A stretch of DNA of 13,044 nt from an uncultured Verrucomicrobiales bacterium. GTDB lineage: Bacteria > Verrucomicrobiota > Verrucomicrobiae > Limisphaerales > CANJSG01. Shown one piece after another: positions 1 to 5,634 of this stretch. The notes beneath the pieces are model-generated. The model had not been told where the DNA came from. It was given only the letters and a program-made list of their open reading frames with translations, and made no database searches. Position 1 is the stretch's first letter, and each line of letters starts with the position of its first letter. The translations under genes were made by a program, and so were the position numbers. The stretch lies in NCBI GenBank assembly GCA_946480965.1, contig CAMLMI010000108.1:1-13044 (forward strand), written 5' to 3'.

Positions 1-287
1 AGAACCCCTTCGCCTCGATCGACCAGACCGGCGTCGGCCAGCTCGTGAAGATCGCGGCCGAGAAGGGCAATGCGACCCGTCCCGGCATCAAGCTGGGCAT
101 CTGCGGCGAACACGGCGGCGATCCGGACTCCGTCAAGTTCTGCCATCGCGTGGGCCTGACCTACGTGAGCTGCTCGCCCTACCGCGTGCCCGTCGCCCGC
201 CTCGCCGCCGCCCAGGCCGCGATCGAGGAGAAGCGCTCCGCCACCAAGGCGAAAGCTCCGGCCAAGAAAGCCGCGAAGAAGAAGTAA
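1..287 (+). CDS. ppdK: Pyruvate phosphate dikinase, C-terminal end (5' truncated by window)
   Basis: Pyruvate phosphate dikinase interconverts pyruvate, ATP and phosphate with PEP, AMP and diphosphate in the cytoplasm. Only the last 94 codons are visible; the frame starts at base 3 and is open to the window edge, so the true start lies upstream. The visible part matches the end of the C-terminal PEP/pyruvate-binding TIM barrel: [15 protein letters not shown], then [10 protein letters not shown], whose Cys (codon at 102-104) corresponds to the catalytic proton-donor cysteine, then [19 protein letters not shown]. After the usual end near AAAQAAI the protein continues with an Ala/Lys-rich tail ([20 protein letters not shown]) that most family members lack. 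A strong terminator follows 20 bases after the stop, so this gene ends its transcript. The family call is secure from motifs; the function of the basic tail is unknown. Confidence 0.95.
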   Translation, partial: NPFASIDQTGVGQLVKIAAEKGNATRPGIKLGICGEHGGDPDSVKFCHRVGLTYVSCSPYRVPVARLAAAQAAIEEKRSATKAKAPAKKAAKKK

Positions 288-307
288 TCACCTTCAGAAA
301 CGAAGAA

Positions 308-337
308 GCCGCTCCGGGAAACCGGAGCGGCTTTTTT
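308..337 (+). terminator. Intrinsic terminator of ppdK
   Basis: A perfect 10-bp GC-rich stem (GCCGCTCCGG / CCGGAGCGGC, 308-317 with 322-331) closes on a GAAA tetraloop and is followed directly by six T residues (332-337). It lies 20 bases downstream of the ppdK stop and has every element of a Rho-independent terminator on the plus strand. Confidence 0.93.
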
Positions 338-578
338 GCTCACGTGGATCAATCTCCGTGGCCGTGGGCACCTGCTCCACAAGGCCGCCTCCGAGTGCCT
401 GCCCGAGTTCCGCTGGCTCCACGACCAGCGCGACATCACCGAAGCCCGCCACCCGTTCCAGGCACGGCTGGCCAGATGGGACGGCAAACAACCCGAGCAA
501 AGGATCGACGATCCAGTCCACTTCGACATCCAACCCCTCAAAGACCCGCTCAAGCCCTACAAGCAAATCGCCGCCTGA
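336..578 (+). pseudogene. Degenerate IS256/mutator-type transposase fragment
   Basis: The reading frame contains HLLHKAASECLPEFRWLHDQ followed by RDITEAR...QARLARWDGKQPE. From memory, this resembles the C-terminal part of IS256-family (mutator) transposases, which carry a segment of the type H-[LV]-L-x-x-A-x-x-[DE]-C-L-x-E-[LF]-R-W-[LI]-x-D-x-R-x-[LI]-x-E-A-R, then a W-x-K-W-x-G-x-Y-P segment. The match covers roughly 340-490; the rest up to the stop at 576-578 no longer follows the family. The N-terminal catalytic region, the LPxxHHKHxKSTNxLER segment and terminal inverted repeats are all missing. The frame abuts the ppdK terminator and has only a TTG as a possible start, so it is probably a relic rather than an expressed gene. 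The alternative is a chance open frame in GC-rich DNA; a profile search would settle this. Confidence 0.5.
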
Positions 579-761
579 TCCCCGTTTAACCTCCGTCTTC
601 GCGGATCCTCTCTTGCTGAGCCCTGCCGCACACAGCCGACTAGAATTCAGCGTTGAACCTTCCAGCATTCTGGAAACGCCGATCTTCTCCCGAACGCGAT
701 CCCGAAGGTATCTGGTCCGTGCCGGTTTTCCCGACGGCTTGAAACAAACCGGCGAACGCCA
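579..761. other. Intergenic region with two small inverted repeats
   Basis: No gene is supported here. Two small dyads are visible: TTCCAG-catt-CTGGAA at 660-675, and GCCGGTTT (721-728) with AAACCGGC (746-753), separated by 17 bases and ending eight bases before the ATG of the next gene. The second could fold in mRNA near the start codon or bind a regulator, but nothing identifies a partner. The right end must contain the promoter of the following two-gene unit; no convincing -35/-10 pair was found. Confidence 0.35.
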
Positions 762-998
762 ATGAGACGACTCAGTTCAACCGAACGCTGGGGCTTGGGG
801 ATCGGGATCATGTTCCTCCTGTTTGGAATCTTTTTTGTGATCTGGCCCCAAACTATGGTGGTCTATCATCCGCCCGGAAAACATAACACTGGCACGCTGG
901 AAAAAATATCTCCGGCCGGGTCGCGGGTTTACGGTGTGCTAGGCATCGTCTTCGGAGCCGGTCTATCCGCCGCGTGCCTCTATCGCCCGAAGAAATGA
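762..998 (+). CDS. Small two-helix membrane protein, unknown function
   Basis: A 78-residue protein starting at ATG 762. Two hydrophobic segments are clear: about residues 11-29 (GLGIGIMFLLFGIFFVIWP) and about 56-73 (VYGVLGIVFGAGLSAACLY), joined by a polar loop with HPPGKHNTGTLEKISPAGSR. The basic N-terminus (MRR) and C-terminus (YRPKK) suggest that both ends lie in the cytoplasm, making a hairpin-like inner-membrane protein. No family is recognised. The stop codon TGA (996-998) overlaps the ATG (995-997) of the following NTF2-like gene in an ATGA arrangement, which implies a shared transcript and translational coupling. No strong ribosome binding site precedes the ATG. The gene is likely real because of the coherent topology and the downstream overlap. 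Confidence 0.7.
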   Translation: MRRLSSTERWGLGIGIMFLLFGIFFVIWPQTMVVYHPPGKHNTGTLEKISPAGSRVYGVLGIVFGAGLSAACLYRPKK

Positions 999-1363
999 CT
1001 CCTCTTAACCTTCCGCCGGAAGCCGTCGTCCAACGCCAGCTCGACGCCTACAACGCCCGCGATGTGGAGGCGATCCTCGCCACCTACGCGGAGAACGCCT
1101 GCCAGTTCGAGCACCCGACCACCTTGTTGGCCCACGGCCGGGAGCAACTGCGCGCGCGGTTCTCCGACCGTTTCCAGGAAGCCAATCTCCACGCCCACCT
1201 GAAGCACCGGATCGTCGCGGGTTCCACCGTGATCGACCACGAGACCGTGATCCGCACCTTCCCCGAAGGCCCGGGCCGCATCGAACTGGTGGCGATCTAC
1301 GCGGTGAAGGAAGGCCGGATCGCGAATGCCTGGTTCATCTTCGGCGCGAAGACGCTCGATTGA
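995..1363 (+). CDS. NTF2/SnoaL-like protein
   Basis: A 122-residue protein. The in-frame GTG at 974 would add seven residues, but ATG 995 is preferred because it forms an ATGA overlap with the stop of the preceding gene. The sequence has the layout of the NTF2-like superfamily: an N-terminal helix (QRQLDAYNARDVEAILATYAE), then an FEHPTTLLAHGREQLRARF segment, then the beta strands HRIVAGSTVIDHETVIRTF and IELVAIYAVKEGRIANAWFIF. Length and pattern match the SnoaL-like/steroid delta-isomerase-like proteins, which include small-molecule isomerases, hydrolases and ligand-binding proteins; the substrate cannot be read from sequence. Cytoplasmic, no signal peptide. The coupled membrane protein upstream may act with it. 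It ends 40 bases before a large palindrome shared with the convergent gene. Confidence 0.85.
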   Translation: MTPLNLPPEAVVQRQLDAYNARDVEAILATYAENACQFEHPTTLLAHGREQLRARFSDRFQEANLHAHLKHRIVAGSTVIDHETVIRTFPEGPGRIELVAIYAVKEGRIANAWFIFGAKTLD

Positions 1364-1402
1364 TCCGGTCTTCGGCGCGCTGCGGCCGTCCGTGGTTGAG
1401 TG

Positions 1403-1440
1403 CCACCCCCTATCCCCTCCTCGGAGGGGTCAGGGGTGGG
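1403..1440. repeat. GC-rich palindromic repeat between convergent genes
   Basis: An imperfect palindrome: left arm CCACCCCCTATCCCCTCC (1403-1420), TC, right arm GGAGGGGTCAGGGGTGG (1423-1439). The core CCCCTCC-tc-GGAGGGG is perfect. It is a diverged copy of the family seen twice at 3193-3294. Here it lies between two convergent genes (stops at 1363 and 1498) and could act as a bidirectional RNA end, although no T run follows on either strand. Confidence 0.8.
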
Positions 1441-1497
1441 CGGCAGCATCCACTGCGTGGCCCGCTCTGAGGGAATTTCTTCCGCTTCTTCTGCGGT

Positions 1498-2376
1498 TCA
1501 CCCCAGCCACTTCCTCAACGTGGCCAGGTCGTCCTTCAGATGCTTCCGCAGCACGTCGTCCTTGCCGTGGTCGTATTCGTGGTGCTGGCAGATGGGGCCG
1601 GTGTAGCTCGTCTCCTTGAGCCACTGAAAGAACTGCGGATTCACCATCCCCTGCCCCAGCGGCACCCACTTGGAGGCCCAGCGATCCGCGCGCTTCTCCC
1701 AGAGGAAATCCTTCACATAGACGGCGGTGAACTTTGGCCGCGTCAACCGCGCCTCCGTCGGCCAGGAAAGCCCGCCCTCGATGGTCGCGTGGCCGATGTC
1801 GAAGCAGTAACCGATCTGCGGCAGATCGCGGAGCAACGGCCAAACATCCCAGATTCCGCCGCCCACGTAGTCCACGCCGGAATGGTTCTGGAAGCCGATC
1901 TTGAGCCCCAGATCGCCGCCCAACGTCGCGAGATCCTTCAGCCGCGCGCCCACCTCGGCGAGCTGCCGGTCCGGAGCCTCGTTCTTCGTGTAGCGGAAGA
2001 AGCCCAGCCGCACGGTGCCGATGCCCGCCTTGGCCACCGCCCGCAGCACGCGCTCGTTCAGCGGATTCACCGCCGTGATCTCGGTGGTGACGATGGTGAT
2101 CTCCTTGCCGCGTTTCTTCAGCGCCTCGACGTAGCGCGGCAGATCGTCCTCCACTTTCTCTGGCTGCACGTGACCCCGGTTCTTCCGGATGGCGAATTCC
2201 ACGCCGTCCCAACCCACGTCCGCCACCAGATCCGCCGTCGCCTCGGGGCTCAAGGTGTCGAACGGCTTGGTGAAGGCGATCAGCTTGTTCGGCACGGACG
2301 CAGGTTCGGCGGAGAACAGTCGGGGCGCGGCGGCAAGGCCCAAGGCTCCGGTGGCGAGGAATTGGCGGCGGGTCAT
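1498..2376 (-). CDS. Tat-signal sugar phosphate isomerase/epimerase-like TIM barrel
   Basis: A 292-residue protein of the xylose isomerase-like TIM-barrel family (AP endonuclease 2 fold; IolE and hydroxypyruvate isomerase relatives). ATG 2376 is chosen because it begins an export signal, MTRRQFLATGALGLAAAPRLFSA, with an RRQFL twin-arginine motif; the longer open frame to 2520 has no family support. Barrel strands with expected motifs follow: VGWDGVEFA (54-62), ITIVTTEI (93-100), KIGFQNHSG (159-167), GYCFDIGHA (189-197), FTAVYVKDF (216-224) and ICQHHEYDH (262-270). Asp193, His196 and Glu267 fit metal or active-site positions. Gln163 stands where most relatives have Glu in ENH, and Tyr220 where many have His in HxKD, so metal binding may be altered. 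It probably acts in the periplasm on a sugar or sugar acid; the substrate is unknown. A small dyad (GCCGCG...CGCGGC, 2377-2394) abuts the start codon. Confidence 0.85.
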   Translation of the reverse strand: MTRRQFLATGALGLAAAPRLFSAEPASVPNKLIAFTKPFDTLSPEATADLVADVGWDGVEFAIRKNRGHVQPEKVEDDLPRYVEALKKRGKEITIVTTEITAVNPLNERVLRAVAKAGIGTVRLGFFRYTKNEAPDRQLAEVGARLKDLATLGGDLGLKIGFQNHSGVDYVGGGIWDVWPLLRDLPQIGYCFDIGHATIEGGLSWPTEARLTRPKFTAVYVKDFLWEKRADRWASKWVPLGQGMVNPQFFQWLKETSYTGPICQHHEYDHGKDDVLRKHLKDDLATLRKWLG

Positions 2377-2404
2377 GCCGCGAGTGTGCGCGGCGAAAAG
2401 CGGC

Positions 2405-2486
2405 GGGCAACGGGTTTCCTCCCGGAGATTCGCCCGCAGCCAAGGTGTTTCAGCGGAACCGAACGGGACCTCCCGCCCCGTTGCCC
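2405..2486. repeat. 10-bp inverted repeat upstream of the isomerase-like gene
   Basis: GGGCAACGGG (2405-2414) is matched by its exact reverse complement CCCGTTGCCC (2477-2486), 62 bases apart. The pair lies in the 160 bases between the ferritin terminator and the start of the isomerase-like gene. It may be an operator or a degenerate repeat element; with a 62-base spacer and only 10 bp it could also be chance in GC-rich sequence. Confidence 0.4.
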
Positions 2487-2536
2487 GGAAGACCGGCATC
2501 GCGCCACGGCGTCGAAGCACCGGAGATCGCGGGCAT

Positions 2537-2565
2537 AAAAAAGCCGCCGAGGTTCTCCCGGCGGC
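2537..2565 (-). terminator. Intrinsic terminator of the ferritin gene
   Basis: Read on the minus strand, GCCGCCG (2565-2559) pairs with CGGCGGC (2549-2543) around a nine-base loop and is followed by TTTTTT (2542-2537). It starts 31 bases after the ferritin stop codon, so the ferritin transcript ends before the isomerase-like gene, and the two minus-strand genes are not one operon. Confidence 0.88.
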
Positions 2566-2596
2566 GGTGTGCCTGGAAGCAGGAGCGATCAGGGCG

Positions 2597-3109
2597 TCAC
2601 TCGCCCCCGTCGTCGGCCGCGGCGCGCTTCGCGGCGAGCTTGTCGATCTGGTAGAGGCCGTTGCGGTTGTCGCCCACGAACTCCAGCTTCACGATCATGT
2701 CGCCCACCGTCTTCTCCTCCTCCACCTGTTCGTCGAGGAACCACTTGAGGAACGACAGCGTGGCGAAGTCCTTCTCCGCCGTGGCCAGTTCGTAGAGGCC
2801 GCAGATGGCGGCGGAGACCTTCTGCTCGTGGCCGAGGCTGGCCTTGAAGGCTTCGAGCGGTCCGCTGAATTCGCACTTGGGCTGCGGGATGGCCTGGAGC
2901 GTGACCTTGCCGCCGCGATCCACCACGTAGCTGAAGAACTTGTTCGCGTGGCCGAGCTCTTCCTGGCCCTGGAGCTTCATCCACTCCGCGAAGCCGCTGA
3001 ACGCGGTGTGCTCGAAGTAGGCCGCCATGCCGAGGTAGGCGTAGGCGGACTGGAACTCGAGGTTGATCTGGTCGTTGAGGGCTTTTTCGAGGTTGGCGGG
3101 GAGTTTCAT
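2597..3109 (-). CDS. ftnA: Ferritin (non-haem, FtnA type)
   Basis: A 170-residue ferritin, the 24-subunit cytoplasmic cage that oxidises Fe(II) and stores the mineral. ATG 3109 gives [19 protein letters not shown], the usual start and length; the longer open frame upstream is made of repeat DNA. The iron-site residues of E. coli FtnA are all present, shifted by one: Glu18 (NLEF), Glu51 and His54 (EELGH), Glu95 (LGHEQK), Gln128 and Glu131 (EQVEEE). The absence of a haem-binding methionine context and the overall similarity favour ferritin over bacterioferritin. The C-terminal [12 protein letters not shown] matches the family's GLYxID segment and is followed by a short acidic end (AAADDGGE). 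Monocistronic: its own terminator follows and a divergent pseudopilin gene lies upstream. No Fur-box-like sequence was recognised upstream, where a 30-bp inverted repeat lies instead. Confidence 0.96.
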   Translation of the reverse strand: MKLPANLEKALNDQINLEFQSAYAYLGMAAYFEHTAFSGFAEWMKLQGQEELGHANKFFSYVVDRGGKVTLQAIPQPKCEFSGPLEAFKASLGHEQKVSAAICGLYELATAEKDFATLSFLKWFLDEQVEEEKTVGDMIVKLEFVGDNRNGLYQIDKLAAKRAAADDGGE

Positions 3110-3192
3110 GATGGCCAAAGCGTGGCGCAGCACCGACAGGCGGGCAAAGGACTTTTCGGACGGGAGGAAGGGCGGTTTCAGACCAAGTGGCC

Positions 3193-3294
3193 AACCCACC
3201 CCTGGCCCCTCCCAGGAGGGGAACCGGGCACGCGCGTCCGAAGGCCGAATGACGTCCTGCCATATCCCCTCCTGGGAGGGGCCAGGGGTGGGTT
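3193..3294. repeat. Perfect 30-bp inverted repeat pair (CCCCTCC/GGAGGGG family) in a divergent intergenic region
   Basis: Bases 3193-3222 are the exact reverse complement of 3265-3294 (30 of 30), separated by 42 bases. Each arm begins AACCCACCCCTGGCCCCTCC on its outer side and contains a smaller dyad, CCCCTCC-ca-GGAGGGG. So the element is two palindromic units in head-to-head orientation. It lies 84 bases upstream of the ferritin ATG and 110 bases upstream of the pseudopilin ATG, inside the shared promoter region. A diverged single unit occurs at 1403-1440. The layout resembles a REP or MITE-like paired unit; no transposase is nearby. Confidence 0.92.
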
Positions 3295-3404
3295 CGTCCG
3301 AACTGCCAAACGTCCACTCCCGCCCCCGGACAAAAAGGTTGCCGCCCTCGCCGCGTCGCCGAGACTGCTTCCGCTTCCCCAACCCCGATCCAAGCCGACA
3401 CGCC

Positions 3405-4097
3405 ATGTCGCCCCGGAAACACGCCCGAGCCTTCACGCTCATCGAGCTGCTGGTCGTCATCGCGATCATCGCCATCCTTGCCGGAATGCTCCTGCCCGCG
3501 TTGAGCCGGGCCAAGGGCGCGGCCTTGAAGACCAATTGCCTGAGCAATCTCCGCAACATGGGCGTCGCGCTCCTGCTCTACGCCGAGGACCACGGCGACC
3601 GCATCCCGCGCGGCAACAATCCCATCTGGTGGCAGGTGCTTTCGCCGAACCTCGGGGCCAGCTCCGCGACCAACTTCCGCATGGCCAAAGTGCTCGCCTG
3701 CCCCGCGCATCCGGACAAACGCCAGCTCATCGGCTACGTGGTCAACGCGTGGCGCTTCAACAGCGCGACCGACACCTCCGGCGGCGAACAACACGGCGCG
3801 ACCAAGCTCTCCCGCTTCCAGCAGCCATCGGACACGATCTACATCGCCGACAACGAAAACGGGACTTGGCGACCCGTCATCACCGCTCTCGGGTCGGGCT
3901 ACGACAGCACACTGAACGACGTGTGGAGCCGCAGCCACCTGCCCTACCAAACGCCGACGTCCGGCCTGAGCGGCGAACGCCGCGTCGCCGCGACCCGCCA
4001 CGGCAAAGGGCCGAACCTGCTCTTCTTCGACGGCCACGGCCAATGGCGCAACGCGCGCCAGATCACGATCGACGATTGGCGCGAAGTGCGGAGGTAG
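3405..4097 (+). CDS. Type II secretion/type IV pseudopilin-like protein with H-X9-DG motif
   Basis: A 230-residue protein beginning at ATG 3405 with the prepilin leader MSPRKHARA, cleaved before Phe10, and the methylation/assembly segment [20 protein letters not shown] with Glu at mature position +5 (Glu14). The rest is a periplasmic domain with [12 protein letters not shown], typical of the pseudopilin-like families expanded in Planctomycetes and Verrucomicrobiota, and ends with [15 protein letters not shown], an exact H-X9-DG motif (His199, Asp209-Gly210). Such proteins are processed by a prepilin peptidase and anchored in the inner membrane; their individual roles are mostly unknown. The stop codon lies inside the left terminal inverted repeat of the hairpin array at 4092-4295, which therefore supplies the last Arg codon and the TAG. 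The upstream frame from 3063 is repeat DNA and not part of the gene. Confidence 0.9.
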   Translation: MSPRKHARAFTLIELLVVIAIIAILAGMLLPALSRAKGAALKTNCLSNLRNMGVALLLYAEDHGDRIPRGNNPIWWQVLSPNLGASSATNFRMAKVLACPAHPDKRQLIGYVVNAWRFNSATDTSGGEQHGATKLSRFQQPSDTIYIADNENGTWRPVITALGSGYDSTLNDVWSRSHLPYQTPTSGLSGERRVAATRHGKGPNLLFFDGHGQWRNARQITIDDWREVRR

Positions 4098-4295
4098 GGC
4101 GACGGCTCCCGCCGAGCCGATGTAGCGCAAGCCTCTGGCTTGCCGTTCCGCAACCGTCCCGGTTGCCGTAGCGCCGACATCCTGTCGGCGAGGACGACCT
4201 TCCGACAGAGGACGCTCGGGCAAGCGTGACGCTTGCGATACGGCCGACGGGACGTCGGCGCTACGCCGATTCGAGGGGAAGCCTTCGCCCTACCT
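4092..4295. repeat. Hairpin array with 16-bp terminal inverted repeats at a convergent gene junction
   Basis: The element is bounded by AGGTAGGGCGACGGCT (4092-4107) and AGCCTTCGCCCTACCT (4280-4295), inverted repeats agreeing at 15 of 16 positions. Between them lie six hairpins: CGGCTC/GAGCCG (4103-4119); GCAAGCC-tct-GGCTTGC (4127-4143); GCAACCG-tcc-CGGTTGC (4150-4166); CGCCGACA-tcc-TGTCGGCG (4172-4190); GCAAGCG-tga-CGCTTGC (4220-4236); GCCGACG-gga-CGTCGGC (4243-4259). Five of them have perfect 7-8-bp stems and exactly three loop bases. An 11-bp pair GTAGCGCCGAC / GTCGGCGCTAC (4168-4178, 4254-4264) could close a larger structure over the fourth to sixth hairpins. The element overlaps the ends of both convergent genes and could end or stabilise both transcripts. 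Confidence 0.9.
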
Positions 4296-5495
4296 CACAG
4301 CCACCCGCACCAGCTCGTTCCCGCTGCGCAGCACGAACGCCCCATCCACCACCGCCACACCGGTGACCGATGCGGCGAATTTCAGCGTGTTCGTCGCCAG
4401 CGGACGGAACCCTTCCTCCGCCGCCAACACCGTGCTCACGCCTTTCTCGCCAAAGACGTAAAGGCGGCCCTCAGCACCCACGGGCGAAGCCCACGCGCCT
4501 TGCGGCAGGCGTTCGTCGAAAAGCGTCTTGCCGGTCACGGAGTCGGCGGCCGTGAGCACGCCGGCGCGGTTGAGGAAATAGGTGCGGCCCCGATAAACCA
4601 GCGGCGAGGCGAAGCCGCAGGCGGCATCGGGCGAACGCCAGAGTTCGGCGGGTGTGTTGGTGGCGGAGCCGGAGAGATCGAGCGCGAGATTGCCGCGCTT
4701 GGTGCCGGAGGCGACGACGAGCGTGGTGCCGGTCAGCGTGGCGGAGGGCGTGTTGTTCTTGTCGATGCCGCCGACTTCCCAGCGCTTCTCGCCGGTCTCG
4801 GGATGATAGGCCACGACGCTGCCACCGCCGCTGAGGACGATCTGCCATTCGTCGCCGCGCTTCGCGACCAGCGGCGTGGTCCACGAGGTGGAGCCGGGGC
4901 GCTCCGTCTTCCAGAGCGTTTTTCCGTTGGTGCGATCCAGGGCCAGGAAACAGGCGGGACCGGCCTGGTCGAGCGGCACGAAGAGGCCGCGTTCCCAGAG
5001 CACCGGCGAACCGCCGAGGCCGTGGTTGCTGGTGACGGCGGCGGTCTCCTTCGTCAGCGCCTTGTGCCAGCGCAGGGAACCGTCTGGGTTCAGCGCGAGG
5101 CAGTCGCCGCTCTCGAAGAAGGCGAAGACGCCGTCCTCGGCCGCGACCGGCGTGGGCGCGGCCTGGCTATACATGTCGGACACGGCGGCGGGGGTGGTGG
5201 AGTTCGTGGTGAAACGCCACGCTTCCCGGCCGGTGGCGAGGTCCAGCGCCTGCACGAAGAGTTGTTCCTTGTTCGCGCCGATGGTGCCGGTGACATAGAC
5301 GCGGCCGCCCCGGGCCACGGGTGAGGATTGGCCCGCGCCGGCCAGCTCGACGCGCCACGTCACATTGCTGGAGTCGGACCAATGGAGCGGGAGGTTGGTG
5401 GCGGAGGAAACGCTGGAACCGTCGCCGCGAAAGCCGGGCCAATCGGCGGCGTGGGTGGAGAGCGCGGCGGAGAGCACGCAAGCTAGACGAAGCAT
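4290..5495 (-). CDS. Exported PQQ-like beta-propeller repeat protein
   Basis: A 401-residue exported protein. ATG 5495 is chosen because it starts a short signal peptide, MLRLACVLSAALSTHA, followed by mature ADWPGFRGDGSS, the WPxFRG start typical of PQQ-like repeat proteins; a GTG at 5516 would add seven residues. Blade motifs recur: ALDLATGREAWRF, ALNPDGSLRWHKA, ALDRTNGKTLWKT, AYHPETGEKRWEV and TAADSVTGKTLFDE, each of the G-x-x-x-W type of PQQ or BamB-like propellers. Such folds bind PQQ in quinoprotein dehydrogenases or act as protein scaffolds. No dehydrogenase-specific disulphide or calcium-site motif was seen, so a non-enzymatic or unknown role is likelier. It is the last gene of the minus-strand cluster of exported proteins. 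Its TAG stop is supplied by the right inverted repeat of the hairpin array. Confidence 0.88.
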   Translation of the reverse strand: MLRLACVLSAALSTHAADWPGFRGDGSSVSSATNLPLHWSDSSNVTWRVELAGAGQSSPVARGGRVYVTGTIGANKEQLFVQALDLATGREAWRFTTNSTTPAAVSDMYSQAAPTPVAAEDGVFAFFESGDCLALNPDGSLRWHKALTKETAAVTSNHGLGGSPVLWERGLFVPLDQAGPACFLALDRTNGKTLWKTERPGSTSWTTPLVAKRGDEWQIVLSGGGSVVAYHPETGEKRWEVGGIDKNNTPSATLTGTTLVVASGTKRGNLALDLSGSATNTPAELWRSPDAACGFASPLVYRGRTYFLNRAGVLTAADSVTGKTLFDERLPQGAWASPVGAEGRLYVFGEKGVSTVLAAEEGFRPLATNTLKFAASVTGVAVVDGAFVLRSGNELVRVAVR

Positions 5496-5520
5496 GGGGA
5501 AAGAAACGAATATCACTGGA

Positions 5521-5634
5521 TCAGTTCATGGAAGGGCATTCCTCCTCTTCGTCTTCCTCCTCGTCTTCGTCTCTGCGGAAGGCGGCGAAGACGAAGAGGA
5601 TGAGGAGGACGAAGATGTTTACTCCTGCCGCCAA
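5521..5634 (-). CDS. Possible 37-residue single-span membrane peptide with acidic tail (doubtful)
   Basis: On the minus strand a TTG at 5634 opens a short frame that overlaps the end of the DUF4198-like gene by 16 bases in another frame. It encodes MAAGVNIFVLLILFVFAAF, a clean single membrane span, then RR and a tail of eleven acidic residues ending CPSMN. The arrangement of span, positive residues and charged tail is that of a plausible small inner-membrane protein. However, almost all of it is encoded by the polypyrimidine/polypurine palindrome, whose plus strand encodes a similar hydrophobic-then-acidic peptide, because reading F/L/V/I codons backwards gives D/E codons. The start is weak and no family is known, so this is more likely a by-product of the repeat. 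Confidence 0.2.
   Translation of the reverse strand: MAAGVNIFVLLILFVFAAFRRDEDEEEDEEEECPSMN
5539..5616. repeat. Polypyrimidine/polypurine palindrome
   Basis: A nearly pure C/T tract (5539-5574, built from CTTCGTC and CTCCTC words) is followed after about 12 bases by a nearly pure G/A tract (5587-5614, GAAGACGAAGAGGATGAGGA...). The second is an imperfect reverse complement of the first over about 28 bases, allowing one-base gaps. Transcribed, it would form a long stem between the DUF4198-like and PQQ-like genes of the minus-strand cluster. The homopurine strand bias could also allow triplex-type structures. It may uncouple expression of the last gene or protect the upstream mRNA; no T run follows. 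Confidence 0.75.

Noticed and set aside
294..668. Minus-strand 124-codon open frame opposite the IS256-like fragment
   Set aside because: It has no family resemblance, runs across the ppdK terminator, and its composition is explained by antisense of the plus-strand fragment.
2189..4171. 660-codon plus-strand open frame
   Set aside because: It is antisense to the isomerase-like and ferritin genes and crosses palindromic repeats; low-complexity E/L/R/V composition marks it as a GC-rich shadow.
2589..4223. 544-codon minus-strand open frame containing THPWPLPGG and PLLGGARGG segments
   Set aside because: Those segments are translations of the palindromic repeat at 3193-3294; the rest is antisense of the pseudopilin gene or another frame of ferritin.
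4092..4295. tRNA or riboswitch
   Set aside because: The stems are consecutive short hairpins with three-base loops, not a cloverleaf, no anticodon/T-loop motifs, and the position is downstream of two convergent genes rather than in a leader.
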